Positions 1 through 8,094 of a DNA stretch of 64,000 nucleotides are shown one piece after another. The DNA lies in contig NZ_JAUHLI010000008.1 in NCBI RefSeq assembly GCF_036325985.1, forward strand, positions 152,145-216,144. The letters run 5' to 3'. Under the pieces are notes generated by a model, which did not search any database, had not been told where the DNA came from, and saw only the letters and a program-made list of their open reading frames with translations. Within the stretch, counting starts at the first letter, position 1, and each line of letters begins with the position of its first letter. The DNA comes from Alkalimonas cellulosilytica. GTDB lineage: Bacteria > Pseudomonadota > Gammaproteobacteria > Enterobacterales > Alteromonadaceae. Made by a program: the position numbers and the translations under genes.

Positions 1-495
1 TTCAGCCATGGCAGCCTGGATAAAGGCACTGCCTTATTGCTGCAGCATCTGGCGCATGTTCAATCTGGCCGGGTACTGGACTTTGCCTGCGGCTGCGGTG
101 TGATTGCGGCGTATTTAAAGGCCAGTCAGCCTGCCATTGACCTTTATGCCTCCGATGTCAGCACCCTTGCCACCGCGGCCACTGCAGCAACGCTGGCAGC
201 CAATGAGCTAACCGGCACTGTGCTGGCTGCTGATGGGCTGCCCGCAGAGCCTGGCCAGTTTGAGCATATCGTCAGCAATCCGCCGTTTCATACCGGACAA
301 AAAACCGATTACAGCATTGCCGAAGCCTTTATCCGGGCCTGCCCTGCCAGGTTATCTGACGGCGGCAGTCTGACACTGGTAGCCAACAACCACCTGCCTT
401 ATCAGAATTGGCTTAAGGAAAGCTTTGGCCACTGTACTATACTGGCACAAGCGCATGGTTTTACCATTTACCAGTGTTTGAAAACGAGGAAATAA
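1..495 (+). CDS. rsmC: 16S rRNA (guanine1207-N2)-methyltransferase RsmC, C-terminal part
   Basis: The reading frame is open from the first base, so the gene begins outside the window; only about the last 164 residues are present. The visible part is the C-terminal Rossmann-type methyltransferase domain. It shows the SAM-binding stretch VLDFACGCGVIAAYL and the catalytic SNPPFH motif, the NPPF type used by N-methyltransferases acting on exocyclic amino groups. The FSHGSLDKGTALLL stretch before it matches RsmC and its paralogue RlmG. RsmC methylates G1207 of 16S rRNA in the 30S subunit. Four bases separate its stop from the next start, suggesting co-transcription. RlmG is the main alternative because the N-terminal half cannot be seen. 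Confidence 0.85.
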   Translation, partial: FSHGSLDKGTALLLQHLAHVQSGRVLDFACGCGVIAAYLKASQPAIDLYASDVSTLATAATAATLAANELTGTVLAADGLPAEPGQFEHIVSNPPFHTGQKTDYSIAEAFIRACPARLSDGGSLTLVANNHLPYQNWLKESFGHCTILAQAHGFTIYQCLKTRK

Positions 496-499
496 CGCC

Positions 500-820
500 A
501 TGGGTGTCAAGACAGTATTACTTGGAACGGTATTGATGGGGCTGTCTTTTTCAGCCTCGGCTTCAACCTTAACGGATACGTGTCTGCAACAGCCAAACCG
601 CACTTTGCCCTGCCCGCATCAACTGTACCGGTTGATGCAACTGCCCGATCAGCAAACAGCTGCGGTCCGTTGTATCTGCGTCACCGATTTTCAGCCCTTC
701 TTGCAACAGCCAGAGTCGGAAGTAGCGCAGATCCGTCAACGTATGGACAGACGCCAATTAGAAGCGCAACTGGGAATGGAACTGGAGCCGATCCTGCGCG
801 TTTTACGGCGCGAGGATTAA
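500..820 (+). CDS. Small secreted hypothetical protein with four cysteines
   Basis: This is a 106-residue protein that I do not recognise. It starts with a clear signal peptide (MGVKTVLLGTVLMGLSFSAS, likely cut after ASA near residue 22), so the mature product of about 84 residues should be periplasmic. The mature part has four cysteines, the last two as a C-I-C pair, which could form disulfides or bind a metal. The C-terminal third is charged and probably helical. A GAGG-type ribosome site lies within the end of rsmC, whose stop is 4 bases upstream. The last 18 bases overlap the convergent DUF3293 gene. No function is assigned. Confidence 0.7.
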   Translation: MGVKTVLLGTVLMGLSFSASASTLTDTCLQQPNRTLPCPHQLYRLMQLPDQQTAAVRCICVTDFQPFLQQPESEVAQIRQRMDRRQLEAQLGMELEPILRVLRRED

Positions 821-1198
821 GCGCTCTGAAAAGCGCCCCAACACTACCGGCTCATGCTGCAGCAACGCAGGTAACAACCACAACTGATCCTGCTCAACCC
901 AGTAAAGTGCATTTTGCTGCCACTCCAACGCATATTGCTCTGCCTGCTCCCGACTACAAAAGACCGCCCAGCTTGGTTCCAGAAACTTCAAATCCCCCGA
1001 AGCTCCGGTAATTTTCCGATAACGCAACCTGGCAGCATGCACTCGAGCAGCAAAAGCCATATGGCGGCAAAGATTCTGACCCGGTGTTGCTATTTTGCCC
1101 CGCGGGTTAAGTACACTGATAATGGCAAAACAGCTGTCTTTGGCAAAAGGCTGATAACTGATAAAGGCCACATCTTGATACAAGTGCCATAATGACAT
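803..1198 (-). CDS. DUF3293 family protein
   Basis: A 131-residue protein resembling DUF3293, a small family of unknown function in Gammaproteobacteria. The family-typical stretch FAIISVLNPRGK is near residue 27, and an R-Y-R element and a glutamate-rich AVFCSREQAEQYAL segment follow. No signal peptide or membrane segment is seen, so it is probably cytoplasmic. ATG at 1198 is preferred over the in-frame ATG at 1210 because GGAGG sits five bases before it. It is convergent with the secreted-protein gene at 500-820 and overlaps it by 18 bases. Confidence 0.7.
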   Translation of the reverse strand: MSLWHLYQDVAFISYQPFAKDSCFAIISVLNPRGKIATPGQNLCRHMAFAARVHAARLRYRKITGASGDLKFLEPSWAVFCSREQAEQYALEWQQNALYWVEQDQLWLLPALLQHEPVVLGRFSERLILAP

Positions 1199-1332
1199 CC
1201 TAGCCTCCATCAGCGTATTTTGCCTGTCGACGAAAAAAGCATGTCCGTAATTTGCGAAATAGAGTTTTTCTGCATAACATCATAGTCAGGTGAATACTAG
1301 CATCAAATGCATGCTTGGAATATGACAACCCT

Positions 1333-2952
1333 ATGATGCAAAAAACGTTTTCGATTAAAGGAATGCTGATCAGTATCGTGATGCTGATTTGCAGCCTTAC
1401 CCTGATTGCATCGCTCGCTCTGTCCAGTATTCATGATATCAATGCGCAATACCGTAAGCTTCAGCATCAGTTGGAAGCCTATGCCACCATTATTGCCATC
1501 AGCTCGGCAGCTGCCCTTTATCAGAATGACACTGATATGCTGGCGCAGCAACTGCAAGCTTTTTCTGCCGTTCCCATGATCAACAACATTCATATTTACA
1601 GCCTGGAAGCTGATGCCGCTGAACCGGTCTTTTTTAGCAGTTACAACCGCCAAACGATAGGTCCTTACCCGACACAGTTTCATCGCTTGCCAGAACTGCT
1701 AACACCACAACAAAGCCGCCATTATCTGGAAATGATGGCGCCGATTGAGTTTTCCGGTCAGCTGATCGGCTATACCTATTTGCGCGCCAATAAAGTGGAG
1801 TTATCCGGTTATACCCAGAACCGTATTTTATCGGATATTGCTATAGCAGCACTGGCCTTGTTGCTGGCCTTTCTCGCCACAAACCGACTGCAACAATGGC
1901 TCACCAGGCCAATTAAAATTTTACTGGATCAGGTACAAACCATTACCAAAACCCAGGACTTTAGTTTGCGTGCGCCACAAACCAATCTGGACGAAGTAGA
2001 AGCTTTTAGCAAAGCGCTGAACCTGATGCTGGATAAAATTGAGCGTCAGTTTAATAAACTGCAAAGTGCTGAACAGGAAATACGCCAGCTCAACCAGGGG
2101 CTGGAGCAAAAAATTTCGGAACGCACCCAGGCGTTGAAGGAGTCGAATCAGGAGTTGCTGAACACACTGGAAACCCTGCACCAGTACCAGAACCAGATTG
2201 TGGAAACCGAAAAAATGTCCAGCCTCGGGCAAATGGTTGCCGGCATCGCGCACGAAGTAAATACCCCGATAGGCCTTGGTATCACCGCATCGACATTACT
2301 GCAGGACAAATTGAAAGTTATCGAACAAAATTTTCAGGACAAAAAGCTTACCTCCTCACAGTTGTCACGCTTTATTGGTGAAGCACAGGAGAACCTTGGC
2401 ATTGTCTACCGAAACCTGGAACGTGCCGCCAGCCTTATTCGCAGCTTTAAACAAGTGGCAGTGGACCAATCTAGCGATAACGCCCGTACCTTTAATATGC
2501 TGCAACTCATCAATGAGGTGTTGCTATCACTGCGGCCAAATCTGAAGAAGACTAGCCATGAAGTGGTCGTCAACTGCCCAGAGCATTTGCAGCTGGAAAG
2601 CAAACCAGGCCCAATCAATCAAATATTGATCAACCTGATTATGAACAGCCTGATCCATGCATTCAGTGACCAGCAGCAAGGCAAAATTATCATCACGGTG
2701 ACGACCGAAAACAATCACTGCCAGCTGATTTACCAGGACAATGGCGCCGGTGTGCCGGAGCACATCCGCAAGCGAATTTTTGATCCCTTTGTCACCACCA
2801 AACGCGGGGAAGGAGGAAGCGGTCTTGGTCTTCACCTGGTGTATAACCTGGTGACCCAGGCCTTGCGGGGGAAAATTCAGCTGGAAAGCTCAATTGGCGA
2901 AGGAGTGCATGTTTTTATTGAGTTTCCTGTACTTATTGCCGCAGATGATTAA
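1333..2952 (+). CDS. Membrane sensor histidine kinase with CHASE8-like sensor and HAMP
   Basis: A 539-residue sensor kinase. TM1 is about residues 10-31, a periplasmic domain of about 135 residues follows, then TM2 about 167-184, HAMP to about 237 and a long coiled coil. The sensor segment (AYATIIAISSAAALYQND and following) resembles CHASE8. The phospho-acceptor is His307 in AGIAHEVNTPIG. The ATPase domain has N-box NQILINLIMNSLIHAF, the DNGAGVP box and a GSGLGL box. There is no receiver domain. ATG at 1333 is preferred to the in-frame TTG at 1315. It precedes arcA in the same direction, but arcA has its own promoter and arcB is nearby, so this kinase is probably an orphan or partners a regulator elsewhere. 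Its ligand is unknown. Confidence 0.88.
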   Translation: MMQKTFSIKGMLISIVMLICSLTLIASLALSSIHDINAQYRKLQHQLEAYATIIAISSAAALYQNDTDMLAQQLQAFSAVPMINNIHIYSLEADAAEPVFFSSYNRQTIGPYPTQFHRLPELLTPQQSRHYLEMMAPIEFSGQLIGYTYLRANKVELSGYTQNRILSDIAIAALALLLAFLATNRLQQWLTRPIKILLDQVQTITKTQDFSLRAPQTNLDEVEAFSKALNLMLDKIERQFNKLQSAEQEIRQLNQGLEQKISERTQALKESNQELLNTLETLHQYQNQIVETEKMSSLGQMVAGIAHEVNTPIGLGITASTLLQDKLKVIEQNFQDKKLTSSQLSRFIGEAQENLGIVYRNLERAASLIRSFKQVAVDQSSDNARTFNMLQLINEVLLSLRPNLKKTSHEVVVNCPEHLQLESKPGPINQILINLIMNSLIHAFSDQQQGKIIITVTTENNHCQLIYQDNGAGVPEHIRKRIFDPFVTTKRGEGGSGLGLHLVYNLVTQALRGKIQLESSIGEGVHVFIEFPVLIAADD

Positions 2953-2963
2953 AGATTAACCCA

Positions 2964-2977
2964 TTGATTTGTTTCAA
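2964..2977. promoter_or_regulatory. FNR-like site upstream of arcA
   Basis: TTGAT-ttgt-TTCAA matches the FNR/CRP-family anaerobic box TTGAT-N4-ATCAA with one mismatch. It is centred about 100 bases before the predicted arcA transcription start. In E. coli, arcA is activated by FNR, which makes a site here plausible. The distance is longer than for most FNR activation sites, so this remains a candidate. Confidence 0.35.
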
Positions 2978-3020
2978 CTCACGGGCTTAAATGCGATGAA
3001 TTACTTTAGACTGCGCTAAA

Positions 3021-3044
3021 TGTTAACAATACCACTTGTTAACA
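3021..3044. promoter_or_regulatory. Perfect 9-bp inverted repeat over the arcA -35 box
   Basis: TGTTAACAA, six bases (taccac), then TTGTTAACA form an exact inverted repeat. The right arm contains the arcA -35 hexamer, so a bound dimer should block RNA polymerase. The TGTTAA core is the same word found in ArcA binding sites, suggesting autoregulation. The regulator is inferred; the palindrome is directly visible. Confidence 0.6.
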
Positions 3045-3064
3045 AAGGCAAGTAAAGCTATAAT
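3036..3064 (+). promoter_or_regulatory. arcA promoter, sigma-70 type
   Basis: -35 TTGTTA (3036-3041), a 17-base spacer and a perfect -10 TATAAT (3059-3064). Transcription should begin near 3071, leaving a leader of about 77 bases. The arcA ribosome site is the AAGG at 3136-3139. Confidence 0.7.
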
Positions 3065-3147
3065 TGAGAATTAATTGACAATGTTCTGTCATATCAAAGT
3101 GTCACAACGATTCATAAATCAAACAAAATTCACATAAGGTTAATTAT

Positions 3148-3858
3148 ATGCAGACCCCTGTCGTTCTGATTGTTGAAGATGAAGAAGTTACCCGCTCCAA
3201 TTTAGTCAGCCTGTTTCAAGGTGAAGGCTACGATGTGATTGAAGCCGTTAATGGCGAAGAAATGAATCAGCGCCTGGCTGAGAGCAAAGTCAATCTGATC
3301 GTAATGGACATCAATCTGCCAGGTAAAAATGGCCTAATTCTGGCACGTGAATTACGTCAGAAAGAAAAGATTGGCCTGATTTTCCTGACCGGCCGCGATA
3401 GCGAGGTTGATCGTATTCTGGGCCTGGAGATTGGTGCAGACGATTACCTGACCAAACCATTCAACCCACGTGAACTGACCATTCGGGCACGCAATCTGTT
3501 AAGCCGCACGGTGGCTCAACCGGTAGTGGAAGAGCACAAAAGTGTAGTCACCTTCAATGGTTGGACGCTGGATGAAAACAGCCGCAACCTGACTTCACCG
3601 AAAGGTGAGTCACGCCGTTTACCGAAAGGTGAATACCGCGCCCTGCGTCTGATGCTGGATACCCCCGGTAAAATCTTTACCCGTGAGCAGTTGATCCGTC
3701 ATATGACTGGCCGTGAGCTGCGCCCGAATGATCGGACCGTGGATGTCACTATCCGCCGTATCCGTAAGCATTTCGAAACCGACATGGATACACCGGAACT
3801 GATCAGCACCATTCACGGTGAAGGATATCGTTTTGTCGGTAATATCGACAAAGATTAA
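3148..3858 (+). CDS. arcA: Aerobic respiration control response regulator ArcA
   Basis: A 236-residue OmpR/PhoB-type regulator that I can align to E. coli ArcA almost end to end. The receiver domain (1-120) has the acidic pair in VEDEE, phospho-acceptor Asp54 in VMDINLPG, and the switch lysine in DDYLTKPFNP. The winged-helix domain ends with NDRTVDVTIRRIRKHFE and IHGEGYRFVG, which are ArcA signatures. Phosphorylated by ArcB under low oxygen, it represses aerobic respiratory genes. Its stop codon is immediately followed by the arcB stop on the other strand. The partner kinase is thus encoded next door, unlike in E. coli, where arcA and arcB are far apart. Confidence 0.95.
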   Translation: MQTPVVLIVEDEEVTRSNLVSLFQGEGYDVIEAVNGEEMNQRLAESKVNLIVMDINLPGKNGLILARELRQKEKIGLIFLTGRDSEVDRILGLEIGADDYLTKPFNPRELTIRARNLLSRTVAQPVVEEHKSVVTFNGWTLDENSRNLTSPKGESRRLPKGEYRALRLMLDTPGKIFTREQLIRHMTGRELRPNDRTVDVTIRRIRKHFETDMDTPELISTIHGEGYRFVGNIDKD

Positions 3859-6153
3859 TCAGCTATCCTGTTCCAGATAGTCATACAGAGCGGCCAGGTG
3901 CCGCTCTGTTGTTAAATGAAAGTCGACCAACTGCCGCTCCAACTGCAGCCAATTTGGCTCTGACATTGCCTCATACTTTTTCGCCTGCTTCTGCACCCAT
4001 AGCAAACCGACCGAGGATGCCGCGCCTTTTAAGGTATGCGCTGCTTCCTGAAAAGCCTGCAGCCGCTGATGCACGGCCTCTTCCAGCATCTTATTAATAT
4101 AGCCTGGCAACAGCTGAGCAAATAGCTTAGCGCTGCGCAGCATGGTTTCTTTGCCAAGCGATTGCATGTAATCGTCCAGGGTAGCAAGATCCAGCATGTA
4201 ATCCGACTCCGGAGCCGGTTGAGTCGCAGCCGTCTTCACGGCACTGGGGGAGAATAACTGCGCCAGCAACTGATCCAGGTTGTTGGTATTGAGTGGCTTC
4301 GCTAAAGCGCCATCAATCCTGATCCCGGCTAATTGCTCTTCGGCTTTACGCACATTGGCACTTAACACCACAATCGGCAAATGCTTCAGATGCATTTCCT
4401 GACGCATGGTTTTGGCTATTTGATCGCCGGTCATATCGGGTAATTGCATGTCCAGCAGTACCAGATCCAGATCATCTTCCGTTTCCAACAAAGCCAGTGC
4501 ATCCTCACCGGTTTCAGCATGGATCACGGTGTGGCCGCGCTGCTCCAGCAAGCTGATGGCAATATCGGCATTCAGTGGTACATCCTCTACCAACAGAATG
4601 GTCAATTCAGGACAATCAATCGCTTGTTGTTTCGGTTGGCTAACCAAGCGGGTTGGTAATAAAATCTCGAAACAACTGCCGGTTCCGACTGAGCTTTCTA
4701 AGGAGATCGAACCCTCCATCGCCTCCACCAGAGCTTTTGATACCGATAAACCAATCCCGGATCCGAGCACACTCAAGCGCCGTCCATCACTGGATTTGTA
4801 ATACATATCAAAGATCCGCGCTTGCTCGTGCTGGCTAATCCCGATACCGGTATCGGTCACCTTTAACAGCAATTGGGTCGTGTCATGCTGCAGTAATTCA
4901 CAGTGCAAACTAATCCGCCCCTGAGCAGTAAACTTCACGGCATTGTTCAACAGATTCCATAGCACTTGTCGCACTCTGGTTGGATCCAACTGCAGATAAC
5001 AGTCAGCCGGCGCTTGCAGCACCAGCTCAAATTCCAATCCTTTTTGCTGGCAAATAAGCTCCGCAAAGTTTTTGATGTCGGTGACAAAACCATTGATTTC
5101 GACATTTTGATACACAATATCGAGATCCTGCCGGTCTATTTTATCCAGGTCGATAATATCATTGAAAATATTGCCCAGAGTTTCGGCACTGGTGAAAATA
5201 GTCTGGCTCCAGCTGCGTTGCGACTCAGCCAGCTCACTATCCAACAAGCGACGGGTCAAACCAACAATGCCATTGAGCGGTGTGCGCAATTCATGGCTTA
5301 AGGTCGCAATAAACTTGCCTTTGTCCTGATAGGCTTTTTCCAGTGCTTGTTCGGCCAGCTTCCTCGAGGTGATATCCCGGCCAAAACCAAGCAAGCCAAT
5401 GGAACGGCCTTGCTTATCAAAGAAGGGTACCTTGCGCATTTCAAACCACAGGCTTTGCCCCTTGCGGTCGCTAAACTCCACATCCAGGATCAGCTCTGAT
5501 TGTTGAGTGGTGACCTCATGGTCGCTCAAAATGGCAGAAGGCACCGTATCATCTTTGAAAATATCTGCCGGATGACGGCCAAGCAACTCCGCTGCGGGCT
5601 TGTCCATAATGACTTCAAACATTTTGTTGCAACTGGCAAAACGGCCGGTTTCATCGCGGTAATAAAATAAATCGGGCGAGCTGTCGACAATGGAACGGAT
5701 CAGCAGGGTTTGCTCCTCCAGTTCTTGCTGGGCTTTTTTACGCTCCAGGATTTCTTTGCGCAGCTCATCAATGGCCCGGCGCTTGGCCTGAAACGCTTTT
5801 TTACGCTCTTCAATTTCAAAGTTTAACTGGCGGATGTTTTCCTGCAGGTGTTGATTCAGCACCTTTTCCTGTCGGCTGGAGTCTTCCAGGTACAGCAAGG
5901 TGGCGTCCAATTGTTCAATCAGATAAAACACCAGGGCCAAGGCTAAAGGGGCAATCAGCGTGGTGAGCAGCAAAACCGTTAACACGGTATCCCAGTGAAT
6001 GCCTGCACCAAGCAACACCGATACACCCAGTGCCAATAAGGTTGCCGCCAACACTACAAATAGCAGTACCAGGGCCATCAGCTGCAGCCAGCCCCACTGC
6101 CGTAAGCGCTCTGCTAAACCTTTGACCATAGGATGCACAGGTTGAACCGCCAT
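3859..6153 (-). CDS. arcB: Hybrid sensor kinase ArcB
   Basis: A 764-residue tripartite hybrid kinase matching E. coli ArcB (778 residues). Two membrane helices lie within about residues 22-82 with almost no periplasmic loop. They are followed by a coiled coil (95-150), a PAS domain (150-265), HisKA with His287 in LSHELRTPLNG, an ATPase domain, a receiver with Asp568 in VLLDMQLPDMTG, and an HPt with His706 in AAHTLKGAA. Of the two quinone-responsive cysteines of E. coli ArcB, Cys180 is kept (Cys175 here) but Cys241 is replaced by Trp236. ATG at 6153 follows an AGAGG site; upstream in-frame codons run into the preceding gene. It lies 26 bases after the cyanophycinase gene and is probably co-transcribed with it. 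Confidence 0.93.
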   Translation of the reverse strand: MAVQPVHPMVKGLAERLRQWGWLQLMALVLLFVVLAATLLALGVSVLLGAGIHWDTVLTVLLLTTLIAPLALALVFYLIEQLDATLLYLEDSSRQEKVLNQHLQENIRQLNFEIEERKKAFQAKRRAIDELRKEILERKKAQQELEEQTLLIRSIVDSSPDLFYYRDETGRFASCNKMFEVIMDKPAAELLGRHPADIFKDDTVPSAILSDHEVTTQQSELILDVEFSDRKGQSLWFEMRKVPFFDKQGRSIGLLGFGRDITSRKLAEQALEKAYQDKGKFIATLSHELRTPLNGIVGLTRRLLDSELAESQRSWSQTIFTSAETLGNIFNDIIDLDKIDRQDLDIVYQNVEINGFVTDIKNFAELICQQKGLEFELVLQAPADCYLQLDPTRVRQVLWNLLNNAVKFTAQGRISLHCELLQHDTTQLLLKVTDTGIGISQHEQARIFDMYYKSSDGRRLSVLGSGIGLSVSKALVEAMEGSISLESSVGTGSCFEILLPTRLVSQPKQQAIDCPELTILLVEDVPLNADIAISLLEQRGHTVIHAETGEDALALLETEDDLDLVLLDMQLPDMTGDQIAKTMRQEMHLKHLPIVVLSANVRKAEEQLAGIRIDGALAKPLNTNNLDQLLAQLFSPSAVKTAATQPAPESDYMLDLATLDDYMQSLGKETMLRSAKLFAQLLPGYINKMLEEAVHQRLQAFQEAAHTLKGAASSVGLLWVQKQAKKYEAMSEPNWLQLERQLVDFHLTTERHLAALYDYLEQDS

Positions 6154-6179
6154 CAATGCCTCTTTCTTTGCTCTAACTG

Positions 6180-7694
6180 CTAAGGGTTCAGGGTCGCGCT
6201 GAGTGCCAACACCAGATGCTGATACGAGCAAAAGCTAAACGCCTGCTCATCTTTCACTATCACGCCTTGCTTGCTTTGACTCTGCTCGCTGCGACTTAAT
6301 TGCAGTGAAAATTCGATGGCCGCTAACTGATCCTGCCCTCTGGCATACGGCTGATCACTGATGCACAACTGGTGAGCCAGCTGCTTAAAATGATCCTGCT
6401 GCAATACCTTATCCATCAGCAGCGGCTCGGCTTGACGTTCACTCACAGCCTGCTTCCAATCCGCAAATTGAATACTCAGCTCGCCATCTCGCAGCAAAGC
6501 GCGGTCACCATGCGTCAGGTAATGCGTAGTTACTGCATCAATCGTCAGACTGCTATCCTGCCTGTGTTGGTTAGCGCTGGCAAGATCAGCAATAAAAACG
6601 CCCCCCTTGCCCTGCACTTCAAACCAGACTTCGTTTGGCTGTCTCACTGGCACCGAGACCAGCAAAGCGGTGGCTTCATCCACCCCAAAGCCAAAACGGG
6701 TTTGCGTGGCCAGCGCTAATTTGATTAATCGGCCCTCGCGGCCACGTTCTGAAAAATGTGTATCCAGAATCCCCCAGGGGAATAACCCAACTCCGCCCTG
6801 TGGATTGTAAGTCAAAGATGATGCATGCAGGCCATCAGGACAAGTACCGGCCTCATCACAGTCGCGCTCCGGTGGTTCAGTCGCGTGGGCACCAAATGCC
6901 AATGCATGCCGCGACTCGCCATTGGTAATCATCGGCACTCCAGCTGTTGCACTGCCCGACATCACCGCAGTGCCGGCACTGGTACCTCCGACCAACAATC
7001 TTCCTTCTGCCAGCCCACGTTGGATCGCTGTTAGCTCAGGGGAGGCCTGGCCATCTTCTGTCCGTAATGCCAGCAAGGTTCTGGACTGATCACCGCCATT
7101 GAAGAAAATTGCATCGGCCGCTTCAATCATTGCCACGCTGCGAGCATGACCGCCCAAGCAAACATCCCGTTGGTAGGCCATCAGCTCAGGATAACGCCCG
7201 GATGGATTTTCCAACCCATGGTATTTGGCAAACAAGCTATCCAGTTGGCTGCAGCCTTGCTCAGCCCCCAGACGTTGTGCCTGCTGATAGGCGTTATGGA
7301 TAGGCAGCCACGCAACCTGGGCACCGGCTTGTTCAAACAACTGCAGATAAAAATCAACCGCGCCAAATGGATTGGCCGAGGAGGCAGTCACCACCAGCAC
7401 CTTAGGTTGGTCATGCTTGGAAAAAGCCGCAGCCGTTCGTACAAATGCAGGCATTAAATCCCGTGAAAAAGGATCTTTGGTTTGTTGCAACAAGACTTGC
7501 TCGCCGCCTTCCGCTGAAATTGTGGTTGGCAACTCTGCTGCTGCCAAACAACTGTCTGCTGAATGGGTAGTGCAGATACTGACCCCACCACCCAGTAGCA
7601 TCATCTGATGCTGTTGTTGATTATCTTCGGCAGCATGCAGTGAATTTGCAGCCAATATCACTGAAAATACAGCTTTCTGGAGAGTTTTGTTCAT
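6180..7694 (-). CDS. Secreted cyanophycinase-type peptidase (family S51)
   Basis: A 504-residue protein with a signal peptide (residues 1-21, cut after LHA-A). Family S51 marks are clear: FNGGDQ at 198-203, the nucleophile elbow GGTSAG with Ser239, ITNGESRHAL after it, and DTHFSERGREGRL further on, all counterparts of cyanophycinase CphB motifs. Cyanophycinases cut the Asp-Arg storage polymer cyanophycin into beta-Asp-Arg dipeptides. The export signal matches the extracellular CphE type, used to digest polymer released by other cells. At 504 residues it is longer than intracellular CphB (about 270), with an extra C-terminal domain of unknown role. It diverges from the TonB-receptor gene; a transporter and an isoaspartyl dipeptidase follow that gene. 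The substrate is inferred; another beta-linked peptide is possible. Confidence 0.8.
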   Translation of the reverse strand: MNKTLQKAVFSVILAANSLHAAEDNQQQHQMMLLGGGVSICTTHSADSCLAAAELPTTISAEGGEQVLLQQTKDPFSRDLMPAFVRTAAAFSKHDQPKVLVVTASSANPFGAVDFYLQLFEQAGAQVAWLPIHNAYQQAQRLGAEQGCSQLDSLFAKYHGLENPSGRYPELMAYQRDVCLGGHARSVAMIEAADAIFFNGGDQSRTLLALRTEDGQASPELTAIQRGLAEGRLLVGGTSAGTAVMSGSATAGVPMITNGESRHALAFGAHATEPPERDCDEAGTCPDGLHASSLTYNPQGGVGLFPWGILDTHFSERGREGRLIKLALATQTRFGFGVDEATALLVSVPVRQPNEVWFEVQGKGGVFIADLASANQHRQDSSLTIDAVTTHYLTHGDRALLRDGELSIQFADWKQAVSERQAEPLLMDKVLQQDHFKQLAHQLCISDQPYARGQDQLAAIEFSLQLSRSEQSQSKQGVIVKDEQAFSFCSYQHLVLALSATLNP

Positions 7695-8094
7695 GATTTA
7701 GTTTGCTTCATTTTGTGGTTTTTCAGACAGGGGTGGACCTGTTTTATTGTTATTTTTATCGCAGCATAGAGTATCCTGTATTGACTTCCTTGCCAATTAG
7801 AGATAAATCTATAGGCAGAATTTGACGCATTTTTGTTCCAGGGTAGCGATATGCTGAAAAAAGCAGTACAGCTTAGTTCATATCACTATTCGTCTTACTA
7901 CCTCTCTGAGTGGTTTAACGAATAGCACAACCGGTTAGCCATGACCGGCAGGTGTTATTGGTTCCTGCCCACTAAGTTTTACCAACATCAAACATAAAAC
8001 GATATCGACGCTCGCAGTCTGATCTGTGGTCTTTTGCCTATACCAGGCAGAGTCTGCTGTGCAACTGCCCGTCGAGCAGCACAGGTGTAACATC
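7695..8094. other. 400-base divergent control region, cyanophycinase / TonB receptor
   Basis: No gene is seen. The region must hold promoters for both directions. Visible elements are a TTGACT at 7781-7786 on the + strand without a convincing -10, and two overlapping hairpins. The hairpins are CCGGT/ACCGG (7931-7935 with 7944-7948) and GGCAGG/CCTGCC (7947-7952 with 7964-7969). They share bases 7947-7948, so only one can form fully at a time, and both lie about 130 bases before the receptor start. This could be a switchable leader or an operator. No known riboswitch was recognised. Confidence 0.4.

Noticed and set aside
6154..6231. Longer ArcB open frame overlapping the cyanophycinase gene
   Set aside because: The extension lacks a ribosome site and covers the end of the upstream gene; ATG 6153 follows AGAGG.
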